Shown one piece after another: positions 27,053 through 39,255 of a stretch of 64,000 nt of DNA; within the stretch, counting starts at the first letter, position 1; every line of letters begins with the position of its first letter. The DNA comes from Desulfobulbaceae bacterium (lineage in GTDB: Bacteria > Desulfobacterota > Desulfobulbia > Desulfobulbales > Desulfobulbaceae), in NCBI GenBank assembly GCA_003508005.1, contig DNUE01000016.1:46565-110564 (forward strand), in the 5' to 3' direction. A model generated the notes under the pieces. It was not told the origin of the DNA and did no database searches. It saw only the letters and a list, made by a program, of their open reading frames with translations. The position numbers and the translations under genes were made by a program.

Positions 27053-28030
27053 TCAGCCGGCAGTCGTTGCACCGCTCCCGCCTATTCCTATTCTCCTGCC
27101 CGTTTTCTTTTCCCCACGGAGGGAAGCCAGGTTGAACAGAATGATGGAAAGGGCGACGCAGAACATGCCGGCTACCGAGGAAAGTGTCGGCGACTCGTCG
27201 GGTAGCAGCAACCAACTCAGGGCGGCGCCGAACACAGGGATGATGAATTTCCAGATATTCACCTCCGATACCCGTGTTCCCGGGCGGCGAAGCAGGATAA
27301 ACCACAAGGAAAATGCAATGGCTGAAAGGGCGGCCAGCCAAAACAGGACCGTGTAATATTCCATGGGCAGTATCCTCCGAGGCGGACCTTCCAGGGGGAT
27401 GGAAAAGAGAAAGAGAAAAAGGCCGCCGAGAAATATCTGGATGGAATTGAGCATGACCGGTTCCATGCTGTTGTTATCGCGGGCCACCAGGATGTTACCG
27501 AAGGCGCTGGATACCGTAGACAGAAGCAGCAGCACGATGCCGGCAAGTTCCTTCAGCCCCGCCGGCGAACTCCAGGGCTCCCGGCTCACGCAGAGCACGA
27601 TCACCCCGACTACCCCGAGTCCAAGGCTGAATATCCTGGACGGGGTCAGGGCGTCGTTGCCCATGCAGTAATGCGCAAGAATTGCTGCGACCAGCGGCGA
27701 GGCCCCGACGATGATGGCCGTAACCGCGCCGGAAACCAGGGTGATCCCGAAATAAAAGAGGGCATACAGTAAAAAGGTCTGGAAAAAACTGACCACCAGG
27801 ATCAGTTTCAAGTTCTCCTGAATCATTCCGATTTGGTTCGGGTTTTTGCGCCACCAGAACGGTACCAGCATCAGGCCGGAAAGCATGAAGCGGAATCCGG
27901 CAAAGCAAAACGGGTCGGTGTAGCGCAGACCGATCTTGATGCCGGCAAAGGCGGTTGACCAGAGAAGGCAGGCCAGGATAGCCAGGAGGGCGTTGGTTGC
28001 CGGATAGGTGTCGCACCGCAATATGGACAT
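27053..28030 (-). CDS. DMT-superfamily transporter (EamA type)
   Basis: A 325-aa integral membrane protein with about ten helices in two EamA repeats (first near residues 10-145, second near 155-300). It is probably a drug/metabolite exporter; the substrate cannot be told. The C-terminus is rich in Gly and basic residues. It lies next to galE on the same strand but 90 bp apart. Confidence 0.85.
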   Translation of the reverse strand: MSILRCDTYPATNALLAILACLLWSTAFAGIKIGLRYTDPFCFAGFRFMLSGLMLVPFWWRKNPNQIGMIQENLKLILVVSFFQTFLLYALFYFGITLVSGAVTAIIVGASPLVAAILAHYCMGNDALTPSRIFSLGLGVVGVIVLCVSREPWSSPAGLKELAGIVLLLLSTVSSAFGNILVARDNNSMEPVMLNSIQIFLGGLFLFLFSIPLEGPPRRILPMEYYTVLFWLAALSAIAFSLWFILLRRPGTRVSEVNIWKFIIPVFGAALSWLLLPDESPTLSSVAGMFCVALSIILFNLASLRGEKKTGRRIGIGGSGATTAG

Positions 28031-28272
28031 GCTGGTAACCGTCGAAGAGGAGGAGCTTCAAAAAATTATAGTCGTTTTCTTGAGCCCTGCTGTCAAGAGG
28101 TTCCGGCGAAAGGGAGTGAATTGAAGCAGCCTCCTGCAGCTCTGTGCATCGGAGAGCTCGCGGTTACGGCCATAAATCATGATCGACATCATAACTAATT
28201 CCTGATAAAATTTATACAATATGGTAAAGAAGCTACGCTGCCGCAACAGATGACTTGAGCCGGAGGAGAGGT

Positions 28273-28455
28273 ATGCCGTATGTAAGTATTCGGGTGGCCG
28301 GAAAGCTGACCCGCACGCAGAAGCAAAATATCGCCCGGGGCGTAACCGAGGTGATTGCCAGGGAGGCAAACAAGCCGGAGAGTTCCATCCTCATCTTTAT
28401 TGACGAGGAAGAGAGGGAAAACATCGCCAGCGGCGGCAAGCTTCTGGACGAATAA
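28273..28455 (+). CDS. 4-oxalocrotonate tautomerase-family protein
   Basis: 60 aa from the ATG at 28273, which has GGAGGAGAGG 3 bp upstream. The second codon is Pro (MPYVSIRVAG), the catalytic N-terminal proline of the family once Met is removed, with the usual LTRTQKQNIARGVTEVI helix. Substrate unknown. A TTG 18 bp upstream would bury the proline and is rejected. Confidence 0.85.
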   Translation: MPYVSIRVAGKLTRTQKQNIARGVTEVIAREANKPESSILIFIDEEERENIASGGKLLDE

Positions 28456-28502
28456 GAGCTGTCCGGGAAGATGGCATGGCCTCAAGGCCGGGACTCGGCT
28501 GA

Positions 28503-30811
<2,309 letters not shown>

Positions 30812-30844
30812 ACTGAGATTCCAACCAGGAACGAAACGTTGAGC

Positions 30845-31096
30845 ATGAAAAAGGTCCAGGTACCGGCTGGCCGGCCTCTCGGCAGGATTGTCTGCCCAAA
30901 CTGCGGCAATGACAGAGAGTTTGTCGAGGTGGCCCGCAATGTCGTTGTCACCACCAGGTATGTGCAGAATGATGACGGCAGCTTCACCCCGGATGAGGGC
31001 GATAGCGAGGTGCTGGGTAAGGTCGGACTCTACTGTGGCCAATGCGACGCCGATGTCAGCATCTATCACAACCATGTCATGGAGATGATTTTTTGA
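30845..31096 (+). CDS. Small zinc-ribbon protein
   Basis: 83 aa from the ATG at 30845 (a TTG 6 bp up is also in frame). Two CxxC knuckles, CPNCGN and CGQCDAD, flank a beta-rich middle (VARNVVVTTRYVQNDDGSF). It looks like a zinc ribbon but no function is recognised. It ends 2 bp before the ATP-grasp gene, which suggests they work together. Confidence 0.65.
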   Translation: MKKVQVPAGRPLGRIVCPNCGNDREFVEVARNVVVTTRYVQNDDGSFTPDEGDSEVLGKVGLYCGQCDADVSIYHNHVMEMIF

Positions 31097-31098
31097 GC

Positions 31099-31869
31099 AT
31101 GGCGTTCCGGATAATCGAGAGCAACGCAGACCTCAATGACCGCTTCCATGAGCTCCGGGCCGGTGATGTGGTAGTCGGCCGGTTGCGGCTGCGATCCGGG
31201 GAAGAACACCTGCTGCTTGACCTCGCAGTGCGCGGCATCAGGCTTGTGCCCTCGGCCATCTCCCAGTGGCTGAGCCGGTCCAAGGTCTTTCAGGCAAGGA
31301 TGCTCGGCTCCTATATGGTTCCTGCGACCCGGCCGGTCTACGATCTGCACGACCTGATGCAGCTGGTGACCGAATACGGCCGGGATGGGGTGGGCAGGGT
31401 CGTCTGCAAGCTTGACCGGGCCAACGGCGGGATGGGCATCCTCCTGTTCGCGTCCGTTGAGGAGGCCTATACCCAGGCCGTCCTTGGGAACCTACGCTTC
31501 CCCTTTGTCCTGCAGCCGTTCGTCGATCAGGCGCGGGACATCCGGGTGGTGCTGCTCGGCGATTATCTGGAGGCGTACCAGCGGCACAATCCCCATAATT
31601 TTCGTCACAATCTCCATTGCGGGGGGGAAGGAACCCCCTGGCAACTAGACAGTGCCCAACTGGATCTTTGCCGGCAGGTCATGGTCCGGGGCGAATTCCC
31701 CTATGCCCATATTGACCTGCTGGTGACCCCGGAAGGGCAGAACTGGCTGAACGAAATCAATCTGCGGGGAGGATTGCGGGGGGCACGAATCTCGCAGGGT
31801 GACTATCTGGCGGCGGTGGAAAAAGTCCACGCCAGGCTGCTCCAGGAAGAACAGGGTTGCCGGCCTTGA
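31099..31869 (+). CDS. ATP-grasp family protein (YheC/D- or RimK-like)
   Basis: 256 aa from the ATG at 31099. The nucleotide-binding Lys is in VVCKLDRANGGMGILLF, the FVLQPFVDQARDIRVVLLG block is typical of ATP-grasp ligases, and the metal-binding end is NWLNEINLRGGLRGARI. Such enzymes join a carboxylate to an amine or thiol through an acyl phosphate. Neither the substrate nor the product is evident. It is preceded by an acylphosphatase and a zinc ribbon. Confidence 0.75.
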   Translation: MAFRIIESNADLNDRFHELRAGDVVVGRLRLRSGEEHLLLDLAVRGIRLVPSAISQWLSRSKVFQARMLGSYMVPATRPVYDLHDLMQLVTEYGRDGVGRVVCKLDRANGGMGILLFASVEEAYTQAVLGNLRFPFVLQPFVDQARDIRVVLLGDYLEAYQRHNPHNFRHNLHCGGEGTPWQLDSAQLDLCRQVMVRGEFPYAHIDLLVTPEGQNWLNEINLRGGLRGARISQGDYLAAVEKVHARLLQEEQGCRP

Positions 31870-31924
31870 AGGCCCGGATGGTTCTCTGTGCCGCTGAAGA
31901 GAATGAGCACAGGACTCTGAAAAA

Positions 31925-31966
31925 ATGCAAAAAAAAAAGGAAGGCCGCCGAAGCAGCCTTCCTTTT
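31925..31966 (-). terminator. Strong rho-independent terminator of dsrC
   Basis: On the minus strand AAGGAAGGCTGC-TTCG-GCGGCCTTCCTT is followed by a run of ten T, about 20 bp after the dsrC stop. Confidence 0.9.
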
Positions 31967-31986
31967 GCAATTCAGGGTGTAATGAA

Positions 31987-32307
31987 TTACACGCAGCCGG
32001 TCGGCTTGGGAAGACCAGCCATTTTGCAGGCTCCCTTGCCAGGTCCGCTCGGGAACAGCTCGTAGATCCTCTTCAGCGGGAAGCCGGTGGTCTTGGACAG
32101 AATACGGACCATCGGGGCAATGCCATTTTTCTTGTAATACTCCTGGAGAGCGTCGATAACCTTGGTGTGCTCGTCGGTCAATTCGGAGATACCTTCGACG
32201 GTCATGACATAATTAACCCAGTCCTGATCCCACTGGGCCATGCCATCGGCCAGGAAGCCGTCTTCATCCACGTTATACGATTTACCTTTGTGCTCAATAG
32301 TTGCCAT
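31987..32307 (-). CDS. dsrC: DsrC, sulfur-carrier protein of dissimilatory sulfite reduction
   Basis: 106 aa. The C-terminal arm has CKMAGLPKPTGC, two Cys separated by ten residues, the mark of true DsrC (TusE relatives keep only the last). The family helices KVIDALQEYYKKNGIAPMVR and the start YNVDEDGFL are present. It carries the trisulfide between DsrAB and the DsrMKJOP complex in sulfate/sulfite respiration. The start has AAGGAGGATAAC directly upstream. The gene stands alone with a strong terminator, as is common. Confidence 0.97.
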   Translation of the reverse strand: MATIEHKGKSYNVDEDGFLADGMAQWDQDWVNYVMTVEGISELTDEHTKVIDALQEYYKKNGIAPMVRILSKTTGFPLKRIYELFPSGPGKGACKMAGLPKPTGCV

Positions 32308-32379
32308 GTTATCCTCCTTGCGGCAAAATATTAACGTACAAGCCTACAATTTTTCCCCTAAGAAGTTTAGTGTCATTCA

Positions 32380-32406
32380 TTTACTATAGGCCCTTATCTT
32401 TGTCAA
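32380..32406 (-). promoter_or_regulatory. Candidate dsrC promoter
   Basis: The minus strand has a consensus -35 TTGACA at 32401-32406. A -10-like AT-rich stretch (TATAGTAAATG) follows, but its spacing is not ideal. Confidence 0.35.
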
Positions 32407-32569
32407 GCATACAACTTCTTTTTTTTTGAATGAATGACCAATCATTTTTTTGACCGTCCGGCGAATATTTTTCACTGGAAAAAAAAGGGGATAATAGGGT
32501 AATTATACTCCCTCTGAAACATTCTGCCGGAAATTGTACGTTCATTACGGATCAAGGAGTCGAGACATC

Positions 32570-34462
32570 ATGCTGAGCATTTTGCGTAAACAGGCACAGT
32601 CCATTGTTATCCAGATAGTGGTCCTGATCATTGCCATTGTCTTTATATTCTGGGGTGTTGGCAGCAATTTGGGCAACCGCCGCAACTCGCTGGCCACAGT
32701 TAACGGCGAGGAGATTCCCTTTGACGCCTTTCAGCGAAATTACGACAACGCGGTGGACAATATGCGGGCACAGTTCGGCGGGACCATCCCCCAGGGATTC
32801 CTTGAAGGGCTCGGTCTGAACCGGCAGGTGCTGAATCAGCTGATCCAGGCGGAAATCCTTCGGCAGGGAGGTCGGGAAATGGGCCTGATGGTCAGCAAGA
32901 TGGCTACTCAGGATGAAATCAAGTCCATCCCCGCCTTTCAGACCAACGGCCAGTTCGATCTGAATCGCTATAAGGAGGTCCTGGAGGAGAATAGGATGAA
33001 CCCTACCTCCTTTGAGGCCAGCCTGCAGAACGATCTGCTGACCCGCCGGGTCAGCGAGTCCATCCAGGGGTTTGCCGTGGTCCCTGCCGAAAAAGTCATA
33101 TCCCGCCACAACTACACCGGGGAACAGATTCGCCTTGCCTTCGCCGCAGTGAAGAGCGAGGAGTTGCAGGGCGAAGTGGAGGTGCACGACCAGGACCTGG
33201 CCGCATGGTATGAGCAGCACAAAAACGACTATCTCCCTGAGCCGAAAATTCGGCTGCAGTACCTGTTTTTTAACGCCGAAGACGACTTGGCTCAGGTCCA
33301 GGTGAGCGATGACGCCCTCAAGGCGAGGTACGAGGCTGAAAAGGATAAATATTTTACACCAGAACAGCGTCATGCCCGGCATATCCTGCTGCGCGTGAAG
33401 GAAGGAGATGATCCGTCAGTGCGAGCTGCCAAGAAAAAAACGGCTGAAGAGGTTCTGGTCCAGGCCAAGGCAGGCAATGACTTCGCTGAACTGGCCAGGC
33501 AATATTCCGAGGATTCCTCCGCCAAGAACGGCGGCGATCTTGGATTCTTCAGCAAGGGCGCCATGGTCGAGTCTTTTGACAATGCGGTTTTTCAATTGGA
33601 GCCGGGGGAGATCAGCGACGTGGTAGAGACGGTATTCGGCTATCACCTTATCAAGCTTGAGGAGGTGCGGGGGGCAACCACCCGCTCCTTTGAGCAGGTC
33701 AGAGAGGAGCTTGCCGACCAGGTCCGGCGGCAGGAAGGCAAAGGCTTGACGTTCAAGCGAGCCTCCCAGGCCTACGAGGAAATCTTTCGGGCAGGGAGCC
33801 TGGCAAAGTTCCAGGAAAACAACAAGGAGAGCGTACGGGAAACCGACTTTTTCAGCCGCAATGAGCCACCCCCGGCGCCGGTTTCCGACCCCCGTTTTCT
33901 CCAGGCGGCCTTTGCCTTGAAAAAGGGTGAACTCAGCTCAATAGTGGAGATCAGCCAGGGCTATGCCATCTTTTTTGTCAACGACATCCAGGCCCCGTCG
34001 GCACCGGAGTTGAACGAGGTGCGGGAACAGGTGGAGGTCGCATACCGCAAGGAAAAAAGTATTGACCTGGCTAGGTCCAGGGCGGAAACCCTGCTGAATG
34101 AAGCCCGGGACAAGAAAAGTTTAAGTGATGCGGCGCCCAAGGAGATCGCGGTACAACAGTCAGGGTTGATCCTGCGCTCAAATCCGGCCAGTGGCGGCGA
34201 GGTGCCAGCGCAGGTGGTTCATGAGGCCTTCTCCCTTTCCATGAAGGATGCCATGCCCGCCAAGCCGGTGACCGTAGGCGATATTTTTTATGTGTTCCAG
34301 CTGCTGGAGAGGGGCAATGAGGAAAAGCCCCTTGATGATGCGGGGAAAAAACAGCTGCACGATCAGTTGCTGACTGGCGCGCAAAATGATCTGATGAAGG
34401 GCTGGCTGAAGTGGATGCAAGGCAGAACCGACATCTGGATCAACGAGGAGCTCCTGAAGTAA
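32570..34462 (+). CDS. ppiD: PpiD/SurA-type peptidyl-prolyl isomerase chaperone
   Basis: 630 aa from the ATG at 32570 (AAGGAG 10 bp up). One N-terminal membrane helix (IVIQIVVLIIAIVFIFWGVG, about 11-31) anchors it at the periplasmic face, followed by a SurA-like N domain, one parvulin domain around residues 262-365 (RHARHILLRVK, GGDLGFFSKGAM, GYHLIKLEEV) and a weaker second one. It helps folding of exported proteins. The large secreted-protein set downstream in the window could be clients, but that is only a guess. Confidence 0.88.
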   Translation: MLSILRKQAQSIVIQIVVLIIAIVFIFWGVGSNLGNRRNSLATVNGEEIPFDAFQRNYDNAVDNMRAQFGGTIPQGFLEGLGLNRQVLNQLIQAEILRQGGREMGLMVSKMATQDEIKSIPAFQTNGQFDLNRYKEVLEENRMNPTSFEASLQNDLLTRRVSESIQGFAVVPAEKVISRHNYTGEQIRLAFAAVKSEELQGEVEVHDQDLAAWYEQHKNDYLPEPKIRLQYLFFNAEDDLAQVQVSDDALKARYEAEKDKYFTPEQRHARHILLRVKEGDDPSVRAAKKKTAEEVLVQAKAGNDFAELARQYSEDSSAKNGGDLGFFSKGAMVESFDNAVFQLEPGEISDVVETVFGYHLIKLEEVRGATTRSFEQVREELADQVRRQEGKGLTFKRASQAYEEIFRAGSLAKFQENNKESVRETDFFSRNEPPPAPVSDPRFLQAAFALKKGELSSIVEISQGYAIFFVNDIQAPSAPELNEVREQVEVAYRKEKSIDLARSRAETLLNEARDKKSLSDAAPKEIAVQQSGLILRSNPASGGEVPAQVVHEAFSLSMKDAMPAKPVTVGDIFYVFQLLERGNEEKPLDDAGKKQLHDQLLTGAQNDLMKGWLKWMQGRTDIWINEELLK

Positions 34463-34775
34463 CGGGCCGGCAGCGAAAGCCTTTTTCGGGGAACATCTCC
34501 CTTTGCCTGGTGGTGGCTCTCGGGAACATAGGCTGAAATGTTTGAGGCTCAAGGGGAAGATAAATCCGATCATGCTGAAGGACGTATCTATTATTTGTTT
34601 CCCCGAACAAATCAATGTCCAGGATCGCTAAATGCCTCAGCTTACAGTATATAGCCTTTGGCCTTCAGTCTGAATAGCCTGAGCAGTTTACGCTTTTTGT
34701 GTTCAAGAAACTGGTTGTCCATGGTAAGTATAAAGGCTGTTGATTTTTTTTCGGGCATTTGCTTTCCAGGATTCC
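34463..34775. other. Intergenic region upstream of the SNF2 gene
   Basis: 313 bp between ppiD and the SNF2 gene. No convincing gene or terminator was recognised. Confidence 0.4.
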
Positions 34776-37700
34776 ATGACTGACGAACACGAACGGAACA
34801 TTCCTGCGGGCTATTTATCTTTTTCCCCCTTGGAGCAGGCCCTTCTCCTCCTTGTTTCGGTAATATACGAACCCGTTGCCACCCCTTTCCTTTTCTCCTG
34901 CATGGCAAAGGCCGATTTTGGGACGCTGGGGACTTTCAGGCCAACCCGGGAGGAGCTGGCTTCGGCCCTCTACCGACTGCGGGAGAAACATTTTCTGAAC
35001 GAAAATAACCGCATTCCGCAGCCGTTGGTTGAGTACATCACCAGACAGGCCGTTCGCAGCGGAATATTTTGCCAGCTTTCAGCCTTGGTCGAAAAGATGG
35101 CCCCGGTTTCCTATCAGGACGGCAAATGGTCAACCCGCTGCCGGAGGGCCATGCGGCAGTTCCGTATCGGGATCTACAACGGGGATTTCGAGAAGATCGA
35201 CGAGGCCAACGCCTTTCTTGATGAACACTGCCGTTCTCGTCTTGCGGGAAAGGCCCCTGCCGTGCTTGTCGCGGCCGAGTCGTTTGACCCTCAGTGGTTC
35301 GGTGCCCTGGCCGGATCCCTGCAGTTCTATCTGCTGGAGCAGGTTATTCGCTACAGCATGAACCAGTTGCAGCATTACCCCCCGGTTCTCTCCTATCTTG
35401 CGGACGAGTCTGCCCTGACCATCGGTCCTGACGAACAGGTGCCGTTCCACCGCCTTCTGGCCGGGTATTATCTGCTGGAAGGCCGTTTTACTGATCTGGA
35501 GGCTTTGCATGCGCGGCATCCGGACTCGTTCCATGCATCCGGCTTCAGCGGCACCCTTGCATTTCTGCGCGGCGACACCGAACAGGCGCATTTTCTTTTT
35601 AGAGAGGATTTGCGCCAGTTGCATGCGTATTTCGGAGACCGTCCGGCTTTTTTCTTCGGCTTGCCGGGACTGTTCTGCGTCTTCGCCTTGCTGGACAGGA
35701 ACCGTATAGAGGACCGGCTTCTTATCAAACAGGATATTGCCATCGCCCTGGCCCGGTACCAGGGATGTCCTGAAGAGGTTCCCTATCTGTTCATCGACGC
35801 CTTGGTCAGCTCCCTGGACAGTTCACTGCCGGACATGAAGACGCTCTCCGAACGGCTTCAGGAGGACGAGGCGGGTCTGACAAGGCTTATTGCCGTACTC
35901 TGCCTCTGCTGGATGGGAGTCGAAATCCCCGACGAGTTCAGAAAGTCCCTGGCCTCTGTCTACGAAAGGGCTGCCGCCAATGGTTTTGCCTGGCTGGCCA
36001 TGGAGGCGGCGATCCTTCTTGGCGAACTGGAATATGAAGGGCAGGGGGCAGAATATGGCCGACTGGGCGAAGAGTACCGATCCCGTCTGGGCTGCCGGTC
36101 GATTGTCAGCATAATCGCCACAGAGCGGTCCTGGAAGCATAGCCTGCAGGAGCTGATCACCCTGACCAGCGCGGTCAGGAGTCAGAAGCAGACCACCCGT
36201 TTGGTGTGGCTGGTACAGTACGCCAAGGGACGGCTCTATTTTCAGCCCAGGGAACAGAAACGTAAGGCGGACGGCACATGGAGCAAGGGGCGGTCCATGG
36301 CCCTCAGCCGGCTTATTGAGCAGCGGGATCTCGATTTCCTCACCACCCAGGACCGGCGCATCTGTGCGGCACTGCATTCTCTCGCGGAACCGCCGAGCAA
36401 GGGGAGCGGGTACGGTTTTGATCCGGAGATCGCTCTGCCGGCGCTGATCGGTCACCCCTTGGTGTTTCTGGAAAAATCACCGCAGACCCCCGTGGAGATC
36501 ATTGCCGGAGAACCGGAGCTGCTGGTTGAGCAGCAGGGTGACTACCTGTTCATTCATTTCACCCAGGATATCGGGGAAGGCAAGGTGATAGTCTGGCAAG
36601 AAACCCTGACTCGGTTCAAGGTGATCCGGATCGATGATAATCATCGCCGCATTGCCGGGATAACCGGGCGCAAGGGGCTGCGGGTCCCTATCTCCGCGAG
36701 CAGCCAGGTGCTTGACGCCATCGGCAGGATCGGTTCGTTTATGACCGTCCATTCCTCGGTGGGGGTTGATATCGGCAGCCAGAGCGTTGACTCCGTGGAG
36801 GCCGATTCCACCATCCACCTGCACTTCATCCCCTACGGCAGCGGCTTCCGGCTTGAGATGTTTGTCAAGCCTTTTGTCGACGGCGGCCCTTATCTGAAAC
36901 CGGGCGTTGGCGTTGCCAATCTGCTGGCCGATGTCAACGGCCGGCGCCTGCAGACCCGCCGCAACTTGAGGCTGGAAGAGGAAAAGGCGAGAGAGATAGA
37001 GGAGAGCTGCCCTATCCTGGACCTGGCTATTGACCTGGAAGAGGGGAATGTGCGGGAATGGCACCTGCTCGACCCGGAGGAGTGTCTCCAGGCGCTGCTG
37101 GAGCTGGAGGAGATTCGGGACAAGGTGGTGCTGGAGTGGCCCGAAGGCGGCAGATTGTCCGTGCGCCGTCAGGCCGGCGTCAACCAGCTGAACCTCAATA
37201 TCCGCACCAGCCAGCAGGACTGGTTCGGAATCAGCGGGCGGCTTGCGATCGATCAGGATGAGGTCATCGAGCTGAAGACCCTGCTGGACAGCGTAAAGTA
37301 TTCCCGCAGCCGCTTCATCCCCATCGGTGACAGCCAATTTTTGGCCCTGACCCAGGAGTTCCGCAAACGACTGGACGAGCTGGTTCTCCTTGCCGAAAGC
37401 AGAGAGGACGGAGAGGGCGACGAGGTCTTCATCCATCCCCTGGCTGCACTCGCTCTGGACGGCCTGACCCGGGAAGCGAACACCAAGGCCGATGAGGGCT
37501 GGAAGCGGCGTCTGCGCCTGGTTCAGGAATCGCAGGCCCTGGCCCCCGAGGTACCCTCCACCCTGCAGGCCGAACTGCGCGATTACCAGTACGAGGGTTT
37601 CGTCTGGATGGCGCGCTTGGCACATCTCGGCGTCGGCGCCTGCCTGGCCGACGACATGGGTCTTGGCAAGACCCTGCAGTCCCTGGCAGTGATCCTGTAC

Positions 37701-38942
37701 CTGGCCAAGCAGGGGCCGACGCTGGTGGTCGCGCCGACCTCGGTGTGCATGAACTGGGAGCAGGAGATCATCCGTTTCGCACCTACCCTCAACATCCAAC
37801 TTCTCAGCGGGACCGGAAGAAAGGACCTGGTCGCCTCACTGAACAAGTTTGATATCCTGATCACCAGCTACACCTTGCTGCAGCAGGAAATCAAGCTGCT
37901 GGAGTCGGTCGAGTGGCAGTGCATTGTCCTGGACGAGGCACAGGCCATCAAAAATGCCGGCACCAAGCGCTCCCGGGCGGCTATGCGGCTCAAAGGCAGG
38001 TTTCGCCTGCTGACCACCGGAACGCCCATCGAGAACCATCTGGGTGAGCTGTGGAACCTGTTCCGCTTTATCAACCCAGGTCTGCTCGGCTCCTTCAAGC
38101 AGTTCAACGCCCGTTTCGGCATTCCCATTGAAAAGCATCAGGACCGGGATGCTCGTCGCAAACTGAAAAAGATCATCCGCCCCTTTATGCTGCGCCGGAT
38201 CAAGGCCCAGGTTCTGGACGAGCTGCCGCCCCGCACCGAGGTATCCCTGCGGGTGGAGATGAAGCCCGAGGAAATGCATTTTTACGAGGCCCTGCGCCAG
38301 CAGGCCCTGGAAAACATCGAAGGAAGCATGGAAAAAACCGGCCGCCATCTGCAGATCCTGGCGGAGATCATGAAACTGCGCCGGGCCTGCTGCCACCCCA
38401 GGCTGATCGTGCCGGACATCGACATTTCCGCGGCCAAGATGGAGGTTTTTGCCGCGCTGGTGGATGAACTGCTGGCAAGCAGGCACAAGGCCCTGGTTTT
38501 CAGCCAGTTCACCGGCCACCTTTCCTTGATCAGGAAATATCTCGACGAAAAAGGGATCGTCTATAAATACCTGGACGGCACCACGCCGACCAGGGAGCGG
38601 CAGCGCCAGGTGGAAACCTTCCAGGAAGGTGAAGGCGATCTGTTCCTGATCAGCCTGAAAGCAGGTGGGCTCGGACTCAACCTGACCGCTGCCGATTATG
38701 TCATCCACATGGACCCCTGGTGGAATCCTGCGGTCGAGGACCAGGCAGCGGACCGGGCGCACCGGATTGGCCAGAAACGGCCTGTTACGGTCTACCGGCT
38801 GGTGACTGCCAATACCATCGAAGAAAAAATAGTCAAGCTGCACCAGGAGAAACGGGATCTGGCCAATTCGCTGCTCGAGGGCACCGATGTCAGCGCTCGG
38901 ATCAGTGCCGACGAGCTGCTGGAACTGATCCGGGAAAAATGA
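34776..38942 (+). CDS. Large SNF2-family DEAD/DEAH helicase-like ATPase
   Basis: 1388 aa from the ATG at 34776. The SNF2 core occupies the last 450 or so residues: Walker A DDMGLGKT near 959, motif II DEAQAIKN near 1052, motif III LLTTGTPIENHLGELWNLF, and helicase C motifs ISLKAGGLGLNLTAADYV and ADRAHRIGQ. The first 900 residues are unusual: helical with no recognised domain at the start, then a region that resembles the N-terminal part of bacterial SNF2 proteins. Such proteins recycle RNA polymerase (RapA-like) or remodel DNA-protein complexes. No methylase or nuclease is adjacent, so a DISARM-type defence role has no support here. Confidence 0.88.
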   Translation: MTDEHERNIPAGYLSFSPLEQALLLLVSVIYEPVATPFLFSCMAKADFGTLGTFRPTREELASALYRLREKHFLNENNRIPQPLVEYITRQAVRSGIFCQLSALVEKMAPVSYQDGKWSTRCRRAMRQFRIGIYNGDFEKIDEANAFLDEHCRSRLAGKAPAVLVAAESFDPQWFGALAGSLQFYLLEQVIRYSMNQLQHYPPVLSYLADESALTIGPDEQVPFHRLLAGYYLLEGRFTDLEALHARHPDSFHASGFSGTLAFLRGDTEQAHFLFREDLRQLHAYFGDRPAFFFGLPGLFCVFALLDRNRIEDRLLIKQDIAIALARYQGCPEEVPYLFIDALVSSLDSSLPDMKTLSERLQEDEAGLTRLIAVLCLCWMGVEIPDEFRKSLASVYERAAANGFAWLAMEAAILLGELEYEGQGAEYGRLGEEYRSRLGCRSIVSIIATERSWKHSLQELITLTSAVRSQKQTTRLVWLVQYAKGRLYFQPREQKRKADGTWSKGRSMALSRLIEQRDLDFLTTQDRRICAALHSLAEPPSKGSGYGFDPEIALPALIGHPLVFLEKSPQTPVEIIAGEPELLVEQQGDYLFIHFTQDIGEGKVIVWQETLTRFKVIRIDDNHRRIAGITGRKGLRVPISASSQVLDAIGRIGSFMTVHSSVGVDIGSQSVDSVEADSTIHLHFIPYGSGFRLEMFVKPFVDGGPYLKPGVGVANLLADVNGRRLQTRRNLRLEEEKAREIEESCPILDLAIDLEEGNVREWHLLDPEECLQALLELEEIRDKVVLEWPEGGRLSVRRQAGVNQLNLNIRTSQQDWFGISGRLAIDQDEVIELKTLLDSVKYSRSRFIPIGDSQFLALTQEFRKRLDELVLLAESREDGEGDEVFIHPLAALALDGLTREANTKADEGWKRRLRLVQESQALAPEVPSTLQAELRDYQYEGFVWMARLAHLGVGACLADDMGLGKTLQSLAVILYLAKQGPTLVVAPTSVCMNWEQEIIRFAPTLNIQLLSGTGRKDLVASLNKFDILITSYTLLQQEIKLLESVEWQCIVLDEAQAIKNAGTKRSRAAMRLKGRFRLLTTGTPIENHLGELWNLFRFINPGLLGSFKQFNARFGIPIEKHQDRDARRKLKKIIRPFMLRRIKAQVLDELPPRTEVSLRVEMKPEEMHFYEALRQQALENIEGSMEKTGRHLQILAEIMKLRRACCHPRLIVPDIDISAAKMEVFAALVDELLASRHKALVFSQFTGHLSLIRKYLDEKGIVYKYLDGTTPTRERQRQVETFQEGEGDLFLISLKAGGLGLNLTAADYVIHMDPWWNPAVEDQAADRAHRIGQKRPVTVYRLVTANTIEEKIVKLHQEKRDLANSLLEGTDVSARISADELLELIREK

Positions 38943-39074
38943 TGGTGTCGCAAAAACTCCCCAACTGAGGTGTCGGAGTCTACGCTTACCTGTGCTTCTT
39001 CCTTTGTCACTGCGGCGTACAGGGTGTACGCTTCATTCCTCAGGATTTGCGCGCCTTGCATTTGACGGAATCGC
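38942..39074 (+). repeat. MITE-like repeat after the SNF2 gene
   Basis: It begins at the SNF2 stop with GATGGTGTCGCAAAAACTCC and contains TCACTGCGGCGTACAG and a late inverted-like ATTTGCGCGCC and TCGCAAAAAG. The same blocks, in the same order, lie after ilvB (18165-18262). The 53-bp repeat follows directly. Confidence 0.55.
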
Positions 39075-39089
39075 AAAAAGGGCGATGCA

Positions 39090-39142
39090 GACGCCGGCAA
39101 TCTAGGTAACTTATTGTATCCATTGTGGCGGATGCTCAATGT
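39090..39142 (+). repeat. Dispersed 53-bp intergenic repeat, copy 3
   Basis: It aligns without gaps to 10178-10230; GACGCCGGCAA at the start and GTGGCGGATGCTCAATGT at the end are shared. Confidence 0.6.
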
Positions 39143-39255
39143 ATTTATTCTATTACACTTTTATTTCATTGGGGTTTTTTGCATAGCCATCCCTTTTGTC
39201 TTTTAAAGAGGACATAAGAAATATGAGACACCACGGTATTAATTGAGGACGCGAG

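Noticed and set aside
34776..38942. SNF2 protein as part of a phage-defence island
   Set aside because: Its neighbours are ppiD, hisD and rsmG. No methylase, nuclease or other defence gene is adjacent.
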